DNA of 64,000 nucleotides from Acanthosepion esculentum (GCA_964036315.1 OZ038508.1:46701616-46765615); one strand, 5' to 3'; shown: positions 33,586-45,557, counted from the stretch's first letter. Numbers and translations are program-made. The notes: generated by a model from the letters alone, not told the origin.

Positions 33586-34171
33586 ATTTATATATATATA
33601 TGTATACATGTGTATGGTTTTATGTGTATATATGTATATATCTGTACTTATAGTTATAAGTCTATGTGTGTATATATATATATATTTATATAGAAATATA
33701 TATATATATATTTATATACAAATATATATATATTTATATACAAATATATATATATATTTATATGTATGTATGTATGTGTGTGTGTTTGTGTGTTATATAT
33801 ATAACTATATATATATATTTATATATATATGTGTGTGTATGTGCGTACTTATATATATGTATATGTGGATGTATCTGTATGCTAATATGTATATGTATAT
33901 GTTGATGTATGTGCGTATGTCGTCGTATATGTATATGTATGTATATCATGGTGTCTTAGAATGTATGATCAATACTAAATATAATCTACTTTTGTTTGTT
34001 AAGGGTTTTACCATTGCTTATAGATTTTATAATCAACAACTGTGTCTCGTCACATTTAATATTGTATTGACTTTACCGTTCTTTAGCGTCATTAAGATTA
34101 TAATGTTAGAATATGTGTAGGTTTATGTATGTATATGCTTATATATATGTGTGTATATATGCGTGTATGTA

Positions 34172-34245
<74 letters not shown>
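33391..34245. repeat. TA/TG/GTAT microsatellite complex
   Basis: TA tracts near 33391-33424, 33534-33560 and 34175-34243 enclose a purine-rich block (33425-33530) and long GTAT/TATG-rich DNA. About 190 bp of ordinary sequence (33955-34110) sits inside. The long plus-strand frame 33560-34120 is a repeat translation. Confidence 0.85.
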
Positions 34246-34246
<1 letters not shown>

Positions 34247-34377
34247 CCAGGATTGTGTTTCAACTTATTCAAGATGATCTCGCCTATCTAACCTTTTAAC
34301 TTTCTGTCCTGGATTAAGAAGGTGCCTCACAGGTTTCGCGTGCGATTTAATTTTATATATATATATATATGTATACG

Positions 34378-34425
<48 letters not shown>

Positions 34426-34449
34426 CGTGTGTGTGTTTGTGTTTGTGTG
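34246..34449. repeat. Foldback-like segment and TA/TG tract
   Basis: TTCCAGGATTGTG (34245-34257) and CTGTCCTGGATTAAG (34304-34318) contain an inverted TCCAGGA/TCCTGGA. A minus-strand GTTGAAACAC lies between TA tracts. It may be another decayed foldback. TA and TG runs follow to 34449. Confidence 0.4.
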
Positions 34450-34635
34450 TGAAGGAATATTGTTTTAAATGGCCAATATCTGAGATGAGCGTATGTAAAT
34501 ATAAAAGTGAACATCGAAGTCAACACACAGCGGCGACAGGATGTTTCTTGCTGGACGCAATCGTCAGGCCGACGATTACGGTCTTATGACTGCATCTACC
34601 ATGAAGCAGCCTCTGACTCTTGACGTCAATGTTCA

Positions 34636-34637
<2 letters not shown>
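34450..34637 (+). repeat. Foldback family F2, copy 3
   Basis: AAATATAAAAGTGAACATCG, GTCAACACACAGCGGCGACA, GGACGCAATCGTCAGGCCGA and the inverted right arm CATGAAGCAGCCTC ... GACGTCAATGTTCACT. The arms are more diverged than in copies 2 and 4. Followed by (TA)n. Confidence 0.75.
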
Positions 34638-34710
<73 letters not shown>

Positions 34711-34724
34711 ACACACGCACACAG

Positions 34725-34813
<89 letters not shown>

Positions 34814-34848
34814 TAGATAGATAGATAGATAGATAGGTAGATAGATAG

Positions 34849-34911
<63 letters not shown>

Positions 34912-34945
34912 TAGATAGATAGATAGATAGATACTGATATAGATA
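34638..34945. repeat. (TA)n/(GA)n/(GATA)n compound microsatellite
   Basis: TA tracts, CACA runs, GAGA (34779-34809), GATA units and more TA. All frames here are artefacts. Confidence 0.95.
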
Positions 34946-35901
34946 TATGCATTTGTCTACATGCATCTCCGTGTGAGGTATATTTGCCGAAGAACTTCTG
35001 ATTACCAAAAATCGTAAAAAGAAACTACAATCGCGGTTTAAACCGACTCGTTATTTTGTTTTATATTTGCAAGAATAAATATATCGTTTCCCTTTGCAAT
35101 GAAGGCACGCTCCTATCCGGTGAATGTAATGCGAATGTCTTGCCATTATTAAACAGAGTTCAGCGTCGCTAAATTTTACAAAATATACATGTAGTCAACA
35201 TAAAATGCAATGCTAAACAAAATGGCTGTTGAAAAAAACTAAGTGAAAAATCAACATTTCGGAAAGTCCTTTGAGAATGTTAACTGTGCGCATGCGCCTC
35301 GCTCCTCCATTTGACAGCTCTGCGCACGGCGCGGTAAATAGCATAAACAAGGTATAAAATCTTCAAATAAGCAGACGGGACCTGAGATGAATATTAACGA
35401 GGTGGTGATAAGAGCTTGGTAGTGTTTTCTTTTGAAATAGTTCTCTTCTCTATATATTTCATTTTTTTTTTCAAAAAGTTTCTATCTGAACACCGCCAGC
35501 TCCGCACGCGTTCGACTTTGTTTTGTCTAGATTTGTTAATATGTTTTAACCTTTGTGTGAAATGGCGTAATGTAATTTTAAGTTATTCTTTGTCCTTCCG
35601 GATATATTACTTTCAAAAAACACCATTAACAATTCCGTAGCTGAAGGAGGCGTAGCACGAATGTACGCATCCATTCCTAATACATTCCCGTCTGCATGTG
35701 CTGCATTTACAGGCATCTACTTAAGAATTCTTTCTAATACCTATGTATGCGTCGTAGATGTGTCTGAAAGTGCAAAAAGGCCACAGGATTAATTTTAAAT
35801 ATACAGCGGCATCAAAGGACTAACAGGAGTTAATGCATTGAAGATCCAAATGCATAGTTTTACACAAGATTCATATAAAGAATACATACATAGAAATATA
35901 C

Positions 35902-35903
<2 letters not shown>
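34946..35903. other. Unannotated stretch
   Basis: About 950 bp of non-repetitive DNA, the longest such block between 32.9 and 36.5 kb. No coding family or promoter was recognised. The plus-strand frame 35416-35640 is hydrophobic and has no recognised motif. Confidence 0.3.
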
Positions 35904-36467
<564 letters not shown>

Positions 36468-36531
36468 GAAAGACAGAGAAGAGACAGAGACATGCAGAAA
36501 GGGGAACAATTATATTTAAAGAGATAGATAA

Positions 36532-37109
36532 GATCCAGAGACGGATATGCAATGTAATTGGCCCTGATCTGTTATCTCGTCTGCAGTCGCTCTCTCACAG
36601 ACGCAATGTTGCATCACTCTGCCTTTCTACAAGTACTTCCACGGTAATTGCTCTGAGGAGTTGCTTTCACTTGTCCCTAAGCCTCGTGAATTCAAGCGTC
36701 CTACGAGGCTGGCATCCCGTTCCCACCCCTTCACCGTTGAAACTGTTAGGTGTAGACGTCTTTTCTACTCCAATAGCTTCATGTCTCGCACATCTCGCCT
36801 ATGGAACTCCCTTCCCTATTACTGTTTCCCTGACAAATACAATCTCCAACGGTTTAAGTGTAGCGTGAATCGGCATCTCCAGTTGCCTTGATCTATCCAC
36901 TTCCTGACATCTTCCATTCCTATCTGCTCTCGCTCTATATCTCCCGTAACCTCCCCACCTCGATCGGCCCTCCGTCCTTCTCTTTCTCCACAACCCTTCC
37001 TTTACCACTCCTATCTGCTCTTCCTCCAACCCTTCTGTAACCCCTTGCGTGATAGTGGCCACCGGCCTTGCTCGGGGTGATACGCTTAAAAAAAAAAAAA
37101 AAGAAAAAA

Positions 37110-37112
<3 letters not shown>
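36532..37112 (+). pseudogene. LINE ORF2 C-terminus, 3' UTR and poly-A tail
   Basis: Frames read [34 protein letters not shown], then after a frameshift LLSLVPKPREFKRPTRLASR, FYSNSFMSRTSRLWNSLPYY and CFPDKYNLQRFKCSVNRHLQ, ending at a stop at 36889-36891. The 3' UTR carries TGTAACCCCTTGCGTGATAG and GCTCGGGGTGATACGCTT. The A-run is 37087-37112, followed directly by GATA repeats. One of the best-preserved LINE ends here. Confidence 0.85.
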
Positions 37113-37148
<36 letters not shown>

Positions 37149-37292
37149 TGACTGGACTAAAATTACTGTTAATTATAGAAATAATTACAATCGAGTTAAT
37201 ATTTCGACAGCAAAAAAATGTAATGAAGCCTGCATTTATTAGCGAACAATTAGTAGAGTTTTGCACAACAAAAACTTTTACATAAAAATCCA

Positions 37293-37294
<2 letters not shown>

Positions 37295-37349
<55 letters not shown>
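37295..37349. repeat. (TA)n microsatellite
   Basis: Pure TA tract after about 150 bp of unannotated sequence. Confidence 0.95.
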
Positions 37350-37352
<3 letters not shown>

Positions 37353-37427
37353 GGTAGGATTAGAATGAATAGAGTGCAATTCCAACGTTCGTAACATTTA
37401 ATTTAAAATAGGGCTCAATGCAAAGTA

Positions 37428-37575
37428 GACCAATATTCTTTATTGTAGGATATTACACCGTGAAGCATGTCAAAATTGCTACACAACTGCTGTCGTGTTT
37501 CGATGCGTATCGGCGCATTACAATCGCCTGATGAGATGCGTTGATCCGGTGTAATATCTTAAGATAAAGAATATT
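37428..37575. repeat. Foldback repeat with ribozyme-like words
   Basis: The arms AATATTCTTTATTGTAGGAT (37429) and ATCTTAAGATAAAGAATATT (to 37574) flank a ~90 bp core with GTGTTTCGATGCGTATCGG and CGCCTGATGAGATGCG. CTGATGA and the GAAAC word lie on opposite strands in the wrong order for a hammerhead. Confidence 0.55.
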
Positions 37576-37619
37576 GAATATTGCGTGGTGTTGTCTTGGT
37601 TGTCGCCTATAAATATGCC

Positions 37620-37918
37620 GTTTTCTTTTGCCTCTTTAGGCAGCTGACCCTGACGATCTGCTTAAGTGAAACCTTGGTAGGTGTGTCTGGCTCATTAGGT
37701 TTGACTAGGTTTGCTCTACGTTTGTATCGAGCTCTTTAGTTAGTTGTTCACTCGTCTCGTTTTTTTTCTTTGGGCTTTGAACCTGTATCTGTGCGATTAT
37801 TTTCGACAGACTTTTATGTTCCTGGCTCTTTCTTTTTAAAAACCTTTTTTCACCTTCGAGATTGATTTGATTATTGGTAAATCAAGAATTCGAAGGTGTT
37901 TTGAGACGAGTATAGTTA

Positions 37919-37919
<1 letters not shown>
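37620..37919 (+). repeat. F6-related repeat (terminal-repeat-like), one arm
   Basis: Reads CCCTGACGATCTGCTTAAGT, GAAACCTTGGTAGGTGTGTC, CTCATTAGG, then T-rich sequence with CTTCTTTTTA-type runs. It ends GAGACGAGTATAGTTACC before (TA)n. It parallels the reverse complement of 669-975. CTGACGA and GAAAC are present, but the intervening hairpin is weak. Confidence 0.55.

Positions 37920-37990
<71 letters not shown>
37920..37990. repeat. (TA)n microsatellite
   Basis: TA tract followed by a short CA run. Confidence 0.95.
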
Positions 37991-37996
<6 letters not shown>

Positions 37997-38029
37997 CACA
38001 CACACGTGTGCGACGGGTCGATGTCGATA

Positions 38030-38840
38030 TATTATATTTGTAGTTTAAAGTATGCGCGTATTTTTTTAAATTTATTGACTGCACAGTATAATAGTGTCAG
38101 TTGGGCACCATCTGTGAGAACAAGAGCACCATGACACAATTCACTCCGACAGAAATTTGGGAACGGCATGCTGTACTGGTTAGCATTCGCGCCGAAACAC
38201 TCTGACATATTCTTATTGGAGCAATACGAAGATTTCAATGTCATACTCAGGAGAGCGCAGAGGATTTGGAACGAGTTGGATGAGTCTAATGGTGATTACG
38301 AACGTACGTCATCTCGAAAACCTCGCTCTGATCGTACTAAATAACTCTTGAATTTGTTGGTGAGGACCTCAGTCTCCACTCGGAGGATTACATCAAGCGC
38401 TTTAAGGGGGTTGTACTGTCCTGGGTTAAGAGGGAGGCTGGTGGAAGACCCTATGTCTGGAAAAAGGACTCTGCACCACACAAACAAGAGAACACAGCCA
38501 TGGCTTTCAGATAATTCATGCGACCCTTACATCTAGCCATCTGCTTGATTATTAAGTGTGACGCTCATTTGAGCGAGAGACTAGCAAACGTCCTTGTAAC
38601 ACCAAAAAATGAACTGAAGGCAAGGATTATGGCAGTATTCACCAACTTGAACAAGGAGTCCGTCCAGAAGAGTTGTAGGAGATTCTGAAGTCGTCTGGAG
38701 GCCGTGGTTGAAGCCAATTGGTATGTTATTGAATAATATTTGAAGATATTTTTCTGTAATTTTGGTAAATATATCTGTTAAAATAAGATGACAGTGTTAT
38801 TTAAATTTGCCCAATTTAGACGAAAATTAATCCATCGATC
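38030..38840 (+). pseudogene. mariner-type transposase relic, internally deleted
   Basis: The N-terminus at 38132 reads MTQFTPTEIWERHAVLVSIR, the start of an HTH domain. After stops, frames near 38370-38520 give SLHSEDYIKRFKGVVLSWVK, DSAPHKQENTAMAF and RTQPWLSDN, the region of the second catalytic aspartate. The tail matches 12990-13140 (TTGGTAAATATATCTGTTAA, ACAGTGTTATTTAAATTTGC). The middle of the protein is deleted. Confidence 0.8.
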
Positions 38841-38894
38841 CATATATCTAGATATCTAGATACATAGATAGCATTCATTCATATAAAGAACAAA

Positions 38895-38995
38895 TACAAC
38901 CAAGTAGTGAGTCCGACCCTCAATGGGTGCTCGTCTATGTTGGCCTTGTGCCACATCTAAGCTACGCTTGGAATATCAATGTCAAAGTTTTTTGT
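38895..38995 (+). repeat. SINE 3' fragment
   Basis: GTTGGCCTTGTGCCACATCT and AAGCTACGCTTGGAA match the body of the SINE at 62280-62520 (TTCTGCCACATCATAGCTACGC, CTTGGAAAA). The tRNA-like head is absent. Confidence 0.55.
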
Positions 38996-39269
38996 TATTT
39001 GAAATCATTGTAGTACTATAATAATTACTCGGTCATAAGTGCATGTTTAACTTTGCATTTTCTTCAGTTGAAATATTAGATACATTGTATTTATTTTTCT
39101 ATTTAGCATGAACCTCAGCCTTTTCATATCTAAGTCTGTTCACTTCTGTCTGTCTATCCCACTCTATATCTATCTATCTATTACAAATAATTACACCATT
39201 CTGTTACACACTCCATCTTTTATATCGGTCTCTATATATCTATCTCGTATTATATATTATTTTTGTCTA

Positions 39270-39281
39270 TCTATAAAAGGC

Positions 39282-39357
<76 letters not shown>

Positions 39358-40039
39358 TAACGAATGCACGTCCGCAATTTTCGACGGATTTGCACCAAAA
39401 TTTACATGCACATGCTCCAAGTTAGTGGAAAGGCCAAGAACGACATTGCATTTCCCAACTCCCATCGATAGTGGAAATAATCGATTTTTTCATCCTTCTA
39501 CGGCAGTTTTCATGTAGTTTGCGGCCATTTTCTACCACGAATAGGCAGGAAAATTCTATTGGCCAGCGTGAGAGCCAACAGCTGATTGACACGAATGTTA
39601 CCTAGCATGCTAGCATGCAGAAAAAAATCGATAGCTGCATTCGTCACAAGTGGGAAAAATTTAAATCTGCATGGCACTTTACTCCAATTATCTCATTCGC
39701 TTGCTTAAACATGGGTTGGGTGTGAAAAAGTATTTGTTGTTAACATTCTTTTTTCATTCGGTTTTTCCAGTTAAGAGTCTTTTGTTTAATGCTAATCGTT
39801 TTGTGTTCATTTTGTTTGGTTCTTTTTTCGTAACAGATTTAATGTTTAGTATAGAGCTTAGAAAAAATTCGCAGTGTGAGATAGGCAAGAAGTAAGGCAT
39901 GCAGCAACATCAGCACGGCAAAGGGCACTCATTTAAAAGCAACGAAGGGCAAAAATATTTTAAGTCAAGTGATAGCGATGGCTGTATGAGTTGTACGATC
40001 TTTTAATCAAGCACGGGCAACGCCGGGTCATGCTGCTAG
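39270..40039 (+). mobile_element. Non-autonomous Helitron
   Basis: The 5' end is TC (39270-39271) after an A, reading TCTATAAAAGGCAGGGTG and then a TG tract (39283-39354) within the element. The 3' end is CACGGGCAACGCCGGGTCAT (imperfect hairpin), then GCTG and the terminal CTAG at 40036-40039, followed by T (40040). TC...CTRR ends, a GC-rich hairpin about 10 nt before the end and A/T insertion are Helitron hallmarks. No Rep/helicase frame; the frame at 39671-39895 is not recognised. Confidence 0.75.
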
Positions 40040-40143
40040 TATATAAATATATCTACTGTATACGCATATCTATCATTCCAGCTAGCTGACTGTTTCAGTG
40101 TATTTTATCATTGTGTCATGCTACCCATCTCTTATCATTTAAT

Positions 40144-40176
<33 letters not shown>

Positions 40177-40244
40177 CGCATTTTAGATACTTATTTATGC
40201 ATCACAGTCCGTAAGCTATGTATCTATCTATTTATCTATTTGGC

Positions 40245-40378
40245 TAAACTTTAAACAAATTGAAGTACCTGGGAGTCCCCCTTCAAACTGTGAATCGTAA
40301 TAATGAGATCAGAGCTCAATTAGGAATAGCATTATGTCCCTTAAGGATCTATGGAAAATGGAACTCTTCATAAAAGAA
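40245..40378 (+). pseudogene. LINE RT thumb fragment
   Basis: Frames give [24 protein letters not shown] and then IMSLKDLWK, the usual FKYLG..L...G....EI..RI..A...M..L..LW segment. Two frameshifts. Confidence 0.55.
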
Positions 40379-40620
<242 letters not shown>

Positions 40621-40861
40621 TACAATGTATTTTTAAATCTTATACGTGATACATAACTAAATATAATCCGTTATAGATATGCAGATACTGACATAATATA
40701 AAGAGGAGGGGACTGAATTATAAAATAAGTTGTAATCGATAGCGAGCTAGCTAGATAGATATGAAAACACCACACACACACAGACATATATATATTATAT
40801 ATTTGTATGTGAACATTTGCATATACTTTTATTTATATTTATTTATTTGGTTATATTTACA

Positions 40862-40862
<1 letters not shown>

Positions 40863-40940
<78 letters not shown>
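40863..40940. repeat. (TA)n microsatellite, insertion site of the Tc1-type element
   Basis: TA tract; the Tc1-type element starts at its right edge and another TA tract continues at 42186. Confidence 0.95.
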
Positions 40941-40943
<3 letters not shown>

Positions 40944-42182
40944 GAGTTAGACAAAATAATTGGAACAGCTGCAAATTCGCCTCCCATATATTAAGAACTT
41001 TAACTAAAATTTCGTAATTGCAGCATTGTAAACACGTTTATTTATCTAATTTACTCTCTTTGTCACATTAATTTTTAGAATTTAGTAAAATTTAAGTTAA
41101 ATGCGTGACCTCTCCGAGTTCAAAAAATGTCAAATTGTTGGAGCTCGCATGGCAGGAGCCTCGATCACAAAGGTTGCTGAACTGTTGTTTTTTTCAAGTG
41201 CTACCATATCAAGAACTATGAGGCAATTAGAGAAACAGGGAAAAACCTCTAGCAACCGTAGCAATTTGGGCCGGTCTTGCAAACATACTGACAGGGACTG
41301 ACATGCATTGAAACGCAATGTTGCAAAAAATCATCTGACAAATGCGGCCAAAGTGACTGCTGAGTTGAATAATCATCTGAATAATTCAGTTTCTACTAAA
41401 ACTGTTCGTTATCAGCTCTACAAGTCTACATATCATGGAAATAGCCGCCGTGAGGAAACCTCTTCTCTCCACTCGCAACATTCAAAAGAGGTTGAAGTGG
41501 TGCAGAGATCACAATTCCAGGTCTTCAGACCAATGGAAGCAAGTCATATTCTCAAACAAGTCAAGTTTTTCTCTTTTCCCAACTTGAGGGCAAGATTATG
41601 CGTGGAGGCAGCACAATTAAGCTTACAATCCTGACTGCCTTCTTCCAACAGTGAAGCATGGAGGTTGATCAGTGATAGTTTGGGCCGCCATATCATGGAA
41701 ATGCCCCAGTCCAAAGTTGCCCTGCACGGTGGAATCAACAGCAGATATTACCTAAACATTTTGGGAGATCATGTTCATTTAATGGCCAAGACTTTATACC
41801 CTGATGGTGACTGCATCTTCCAAGAAGATAATGCTCCGATACATACCGCTCGAGTCGTTAAGAATTGGCATGAATTGCATGAAAGTGAGCTAGAACACAT
41901 AGAGTGGCCTCCCCAATCGGCAGATATCAATATTATTGAACATTTGTGGTGCATTTTGGAGCGACAAGTTAGGAGCCGCTATCCTCCATCGTCGTGTCGT
42001 AAAGAGCTGGATAAGATGTTAATGGAAGAATGACTGCAAATTCCTCTAGATGAAGTTAGGAAGCTGTATGATTCCATTCCTAGATGTATTAAAGCTGTCT
42101 GTGAGATTAAACGAGGGTCAAACTCCATATTAAATAAATTTCCTTTGAATTTAAGAAGTGTTTCAATTATTTTGTCCAACCC

Positions 42183-42185
<3 letters not shown>
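40941..42185 (+). mobile_element. Tc1/mariner-type element, nearly complete (1245 bp)
   Basis: The terminal inverted repeats CAGGAGTTAGACAAAATAAT (40941) and its inverted partner (to 42185) differ at 3 of 25 positions. TA lies on both sides. The left TIR, transposase relic and right TIR are in the usual order. Inserted inside a (TA)n tract, so the exact target duplication cannot be told from repeat units. Confidence 0.9.
41101..42132 (+). pseudogene. Tc1-type transposase, disrupted
   Basis: The N-terminal HTH region reads MRDLSEFKKCQIVGARMAGA, SITKVAELLFFSSATISRTM, then NRSNLGRSCK (GRPR-type hook). The frame stops at 41299 and resumes with NHLTNAAKVTAELNNHL, SVSTKTVRYQLYKS. The catalytic part has HGGINSRYYLNILGDHV, DGDCIFQEDNAPIHTARVVK (second acidic residue in EDNAP) and WPPQSADINIIEHLWCILER (third, E, in IIEHLW). 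The spacing fits DD34E. A TGA at 42031 replaces a likely tryptophan codon in EEW, and there are frameshifts near 41420-41640. Not functional as it stands. Confidence 0.9.
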
Positions 42186-42262
<77 letters not shown>

Positions 42263-42310
42263 GAGAGAGGAACGTGATAGCTAGCTAGATAGATAGATAG
42301 ATAGAAAGAT
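42186..42310. repeat. (TA)n/(GA)n/(GATA)n tail
   Basis: TA to 42231, GA to 42259, then GATA units. Confidence 0.95.
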
Positions 42311-42419
42311 AGTAATAAACAGAGACAGATAAGTTACAATGATCAGTCGATATATATAGATTCGGACACACATATCGCCAGAGCCATAGAGTATATTATC
42401 CGATGACTAAGTTAGGTCG

Positions 42420-43330
42420 ACGATGATAATAAAAGTATTTGGCCTTTCCTTGAGAGCACAAATAGAAGTATTGCGTTACACGACGTGCTGAATTCTGAGA
42501 TAAGTCATTGTCATGATTCCCCAGTTAATTTTGTCAAACTTCTCTCTGTTCGTTGGCGGCTGGTCCCACCTTTGTATGCCTCACTGAAACTGCATGGAAT
42601 ATCAAGCAAACCGTGCTTGGTCATGCTTTCATCCGGTTCATATTTAAATCTGCTGTGCTATCTGCCTAGAATGGAACTATATTTGAACAATGTCCTGAAT
42701 GCTACCACGAAGTCAGATCTATTGGAACTTCTCTAACGCATTTCTAAAGTACAATAGATTGCGCACAACTGGTTTGTAATTATTAGCCCACGCCATTTCT
42801 CTATTAATATTCGCTAACATTGTACTGTAAGGTGTGACGAGTGCGTTCGTTACATCCGATACTGTATGTCAGTAAAATACAAATGGCCGCGTTCAGCGGT
42901 CCGCTTATATACTATACCAAGGTCAGGTAACTCTGTTCTCATCTACACATTAACCATACTTTTTTTTTTATTTTGGGAATTTTTAAAATTTTATTTTTCT
43001 TACATCACAATGGATACTATTCTTTTCTTATTCCTCATTTGAAATTGTATGATAAAAATATTGCTTTTTGATCGTCTAGGCAAATATTGTACGTTTTTTT
43101 TCAGATGTTGTTCTTTTTTTTAAGTTTCCCTGTTATTTTTGGTCTGTGTTCGACTAGATGCCTTACTTATTTTTCCTTGGTTTCTTTGCAGACATACTCT
43201 TCAGTCTTTCTTGTTTTCAATTCTACTGTTGATGAAGTTTCTTTTAGGTACATCTTGTAATATGTTTTATGCGTACAATTACTTTAATAAAATGGGAAAT
43301 ATTCGGTTTTTTATTCATTAAACAGGTTAG
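42420..43330. other. Unannotated stretch
   Basis: The frame 42485-42736 (83 residues) has NVLNATTKSDLLELL near its end and no family I can name. The rest is T-rich without features. Confidence 0.3.
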
Positions 43331-43335
43331 CATGT

Positions 43336-43868
43336 ATTATTTATATTATTCGGACAGTTATCATCATCTTCATTGCTATAACCACAACGTTTCGGCCATT
43401 GTACGTTCCAGGCTTCTTCAGCTGATTGGTATTTCGATCGGAATCCTTTATTACCGGGGGGTAGATTGTTCTAGTTCCTCGTGTCATGCATTTCTGGATA
43501 TCTCAGTTATTTCCCTTCATCTCAAATCTCCAAGTTATTTTTTGGTGAACCACTACTTCGGCCTGGTATTGAACTCACAAAGGAGTATCCAGTGGATAAA
43601 GACGTTGGTTAGAATTGTGAGTTGAATACCAGGCCACAGCAGTGGTGAAACAAAAAAACTTGGAGTGTTGAGTTGAAAGGGAAATAACTGAGACATCCAG
43701 AAGAGCAGTGACACGTGGAACAATTTACCCCGGGGGCCAAATATAAGGTTTCAGTTCGACAGTCCAACCACCTGAAGAAGGCCGGAGCCTAAAACGACCG
43801 AAACGTTGTGATAAATATGGCGACAAAGATTAGGGCAATAGTCCGAATAATATAAATAGTGTAAATAA
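43336..43868. repeat. RepA head-to-head palindrome (about 530 bp)
   Basis: The best-preserved RepA pair. The left arm (minus) carries CTGAAGA, hairpin and GAAACG at 43384-43421. The right arm (plus) carries them at 43772-43808, followed by TTGTGATAAATATGG. The centre (about 43575-43610) is single-copy AGTATCCAGTGGATAAAGACG (A-box-like). The B-box-like GAGTTGAATACCAGG sits in both arms next to it. In the right arm the motif can be drawn with stem I CAC/GUG, a bulged A after the core, hairpin II and a minimal palindromic stem III ACGU. Confidence 0.8.
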
Positions 43869-43869
43869 C

Positions 43870-44290
43870 CGTAAATTGTCAAAACATAAAAGTTGAAAAA
43901 AATCTATTACGCCACCCACGCATCCAAACTTATAATACTTGGTATTCCCAGTCATTTACCCATGTAGGTACTGAACAGGATCGAATTTGCTTAATATATG
44001 CGAGATGAGGTATTGTTTTTATTGTGTTGACCGATTCAACCATTCTCTTTTGATTTCTTGATACAGTTGTGTAAGTTTGCTTGGGAGAGAAGTAATTCTG
44101 TTAGGAAAGGTGAAATAGAGAAAAAGCCTGGGCATAGTTTAATATTTGGGCAATAACGTGACAGTACTTGACGTAATTTTCAGTTAACAGTATGAAGATT
44201 TTCATAGAGTTTTTCCATTTCTTCCAGTTGCTAAGGACATTTTGTTTTGTTATTATTAGTTACTTTGTTTAATACATTCTTTTCGTTTTT
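43870..44290. other. Unannotated stretch
   Basis: No feature recognised; moderately AT-rich. Confidence 0.3.
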
Positions 44291-44293
44291 TGC

Positions 44294-44403
44294 TTTGAAA
44301 AAGTCCATATTGGACGAAACGCGTCGGCTACCATTACAATTTTCCTTTTGTCTTTTACATTTATAAATATTGTCATTTTCTACTTGTTAACTTTTAAATT
44401 GTT

Positions 44404-44407
<4 letters not shown>
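44294..44407 (+). repeat. Hammerhead-remnant repeat family C, copy 2
   Basis: Stem II GTCC-ATATT-GGAC (44303-44315), GAAA (44316-44319), stem III ACG/CGT (44319-44324) and cleavage-site C (44325) are intact. The 5' core position is occupied by TTTGAAAAA in place of CTGATGA. The tail TTTATAAATATTGTCATTTT runs to (TA)n at 44408. Confidence 0.7.

Positions 44408-44467
<60 letters not shown>
44408..44467. repeat. (TA)n microsatellite shared by two elements
   Basis: TA tract joining the family C repeat and the broken hammerhead unit. Confidence 0.95.
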
Positions 44468-44470
<3 letters not shown>

Positions 44471-44776
44471 CTTCCACAGACAGACTGTTTCGCTGTCTCA
44501 CAGACGTCCAGTTGCCTCTAGCTAGAATCGGAACCCGGCTGAATTGGCGTCAGTCGGAGATTCTACCACTAAGCTGTCGGCGCACGACAGGGATGAAGGT
44601 GAATTTCAGCGTATTAATTTTTTTGATAAACACACAGTGACTGAAAAGAACTCGATTCGCTTTACCGAACAGTCTTGTTATAATAGCCGTAATAATCACT
44701 ATTTAGAAACCCACACTTCCGCCCCCAAAGAGCTCAACCGAAATATGTTTTTCATGAGCCTATATATTGTCTTCCA

Positions 44777-44790
<14 letters not shown>
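44468..44790 (-). repeat. Hammerhead unit (retrozyme-like), core deleted
   Basis: On the minus strand the unit carries the tRNA-like block (GCGCCGACAGCTTAGTGGTA A box; CCGGGTTCCGATTCTAGC B box) and the ribozyme 3' half (GCTGT..., GAAACAGTCTGTCTGTGG). A 17-nt stretch including CTGAGGA is missing between 44503 and 44504, bounded by AG repeats. The start of a second ribozyme copy (TTGTCTTCCACAG) recurs at 44767, exactly 300 bp away, and is cut by a TG tract. This equals a ~317-nt unit minus the deletion. Confidence 0.8.
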
Positions 44791-44813
<23 letters not shown>

Positions 44814-44876
44814 GTGTGTGCGTGTGTGTGTGTGTGTGTGTGTTATGTGTGTGCGTGTGTGTGTGTGAGTGTGTGT
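44780..44876. repeat. (TG)n microsatellite
   Basis: TG units with TTATG interruptions. The long frame 44544-45050 spans unit, TG tract and SINE and is not real. Confidence 0.95.
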
Positions 44877-45285
<409 letters not shown>

Positions 45286-45299
45286 CTGTTCATATCTTT

Positions 45300-45491
45300 T
45301 TTATCTCGCTTTCCGTCTATTTACTTTTGTGTATTAATATCTATCTAGCTAGTGGGCTAGCTAGCTATCTCACAAAACCCAGTTCATTCATCATTTTATC
45401 TCGCTGTATACTTTAGTGTATTTCTATCTAACAATATCCAGTCTGTTCATATGTTTTATCTCGCTTTTTGTAGATGTATTTCAGTATAGTA

Positions 45492-45557
<66 letters not shown>

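Noticed and set aside
33560..34120. 186-residue plus-strand frame as a real gene
   Set aside because: The first two thirds are GTAT/TATG repeats; the last third has no recognised motif.
37428..37575. Hammerhead ribozyme at CTGATGAG
   Set aside because: The CTGATGA and GAAAC words are on opposite strands in the wrong order, so no hammerhead core can form.
39671..39895. Helitron-carried gene (74-residue frame)
   Set aside because: No Rep or helicase motif and no recognisable family; likely a chance frame.
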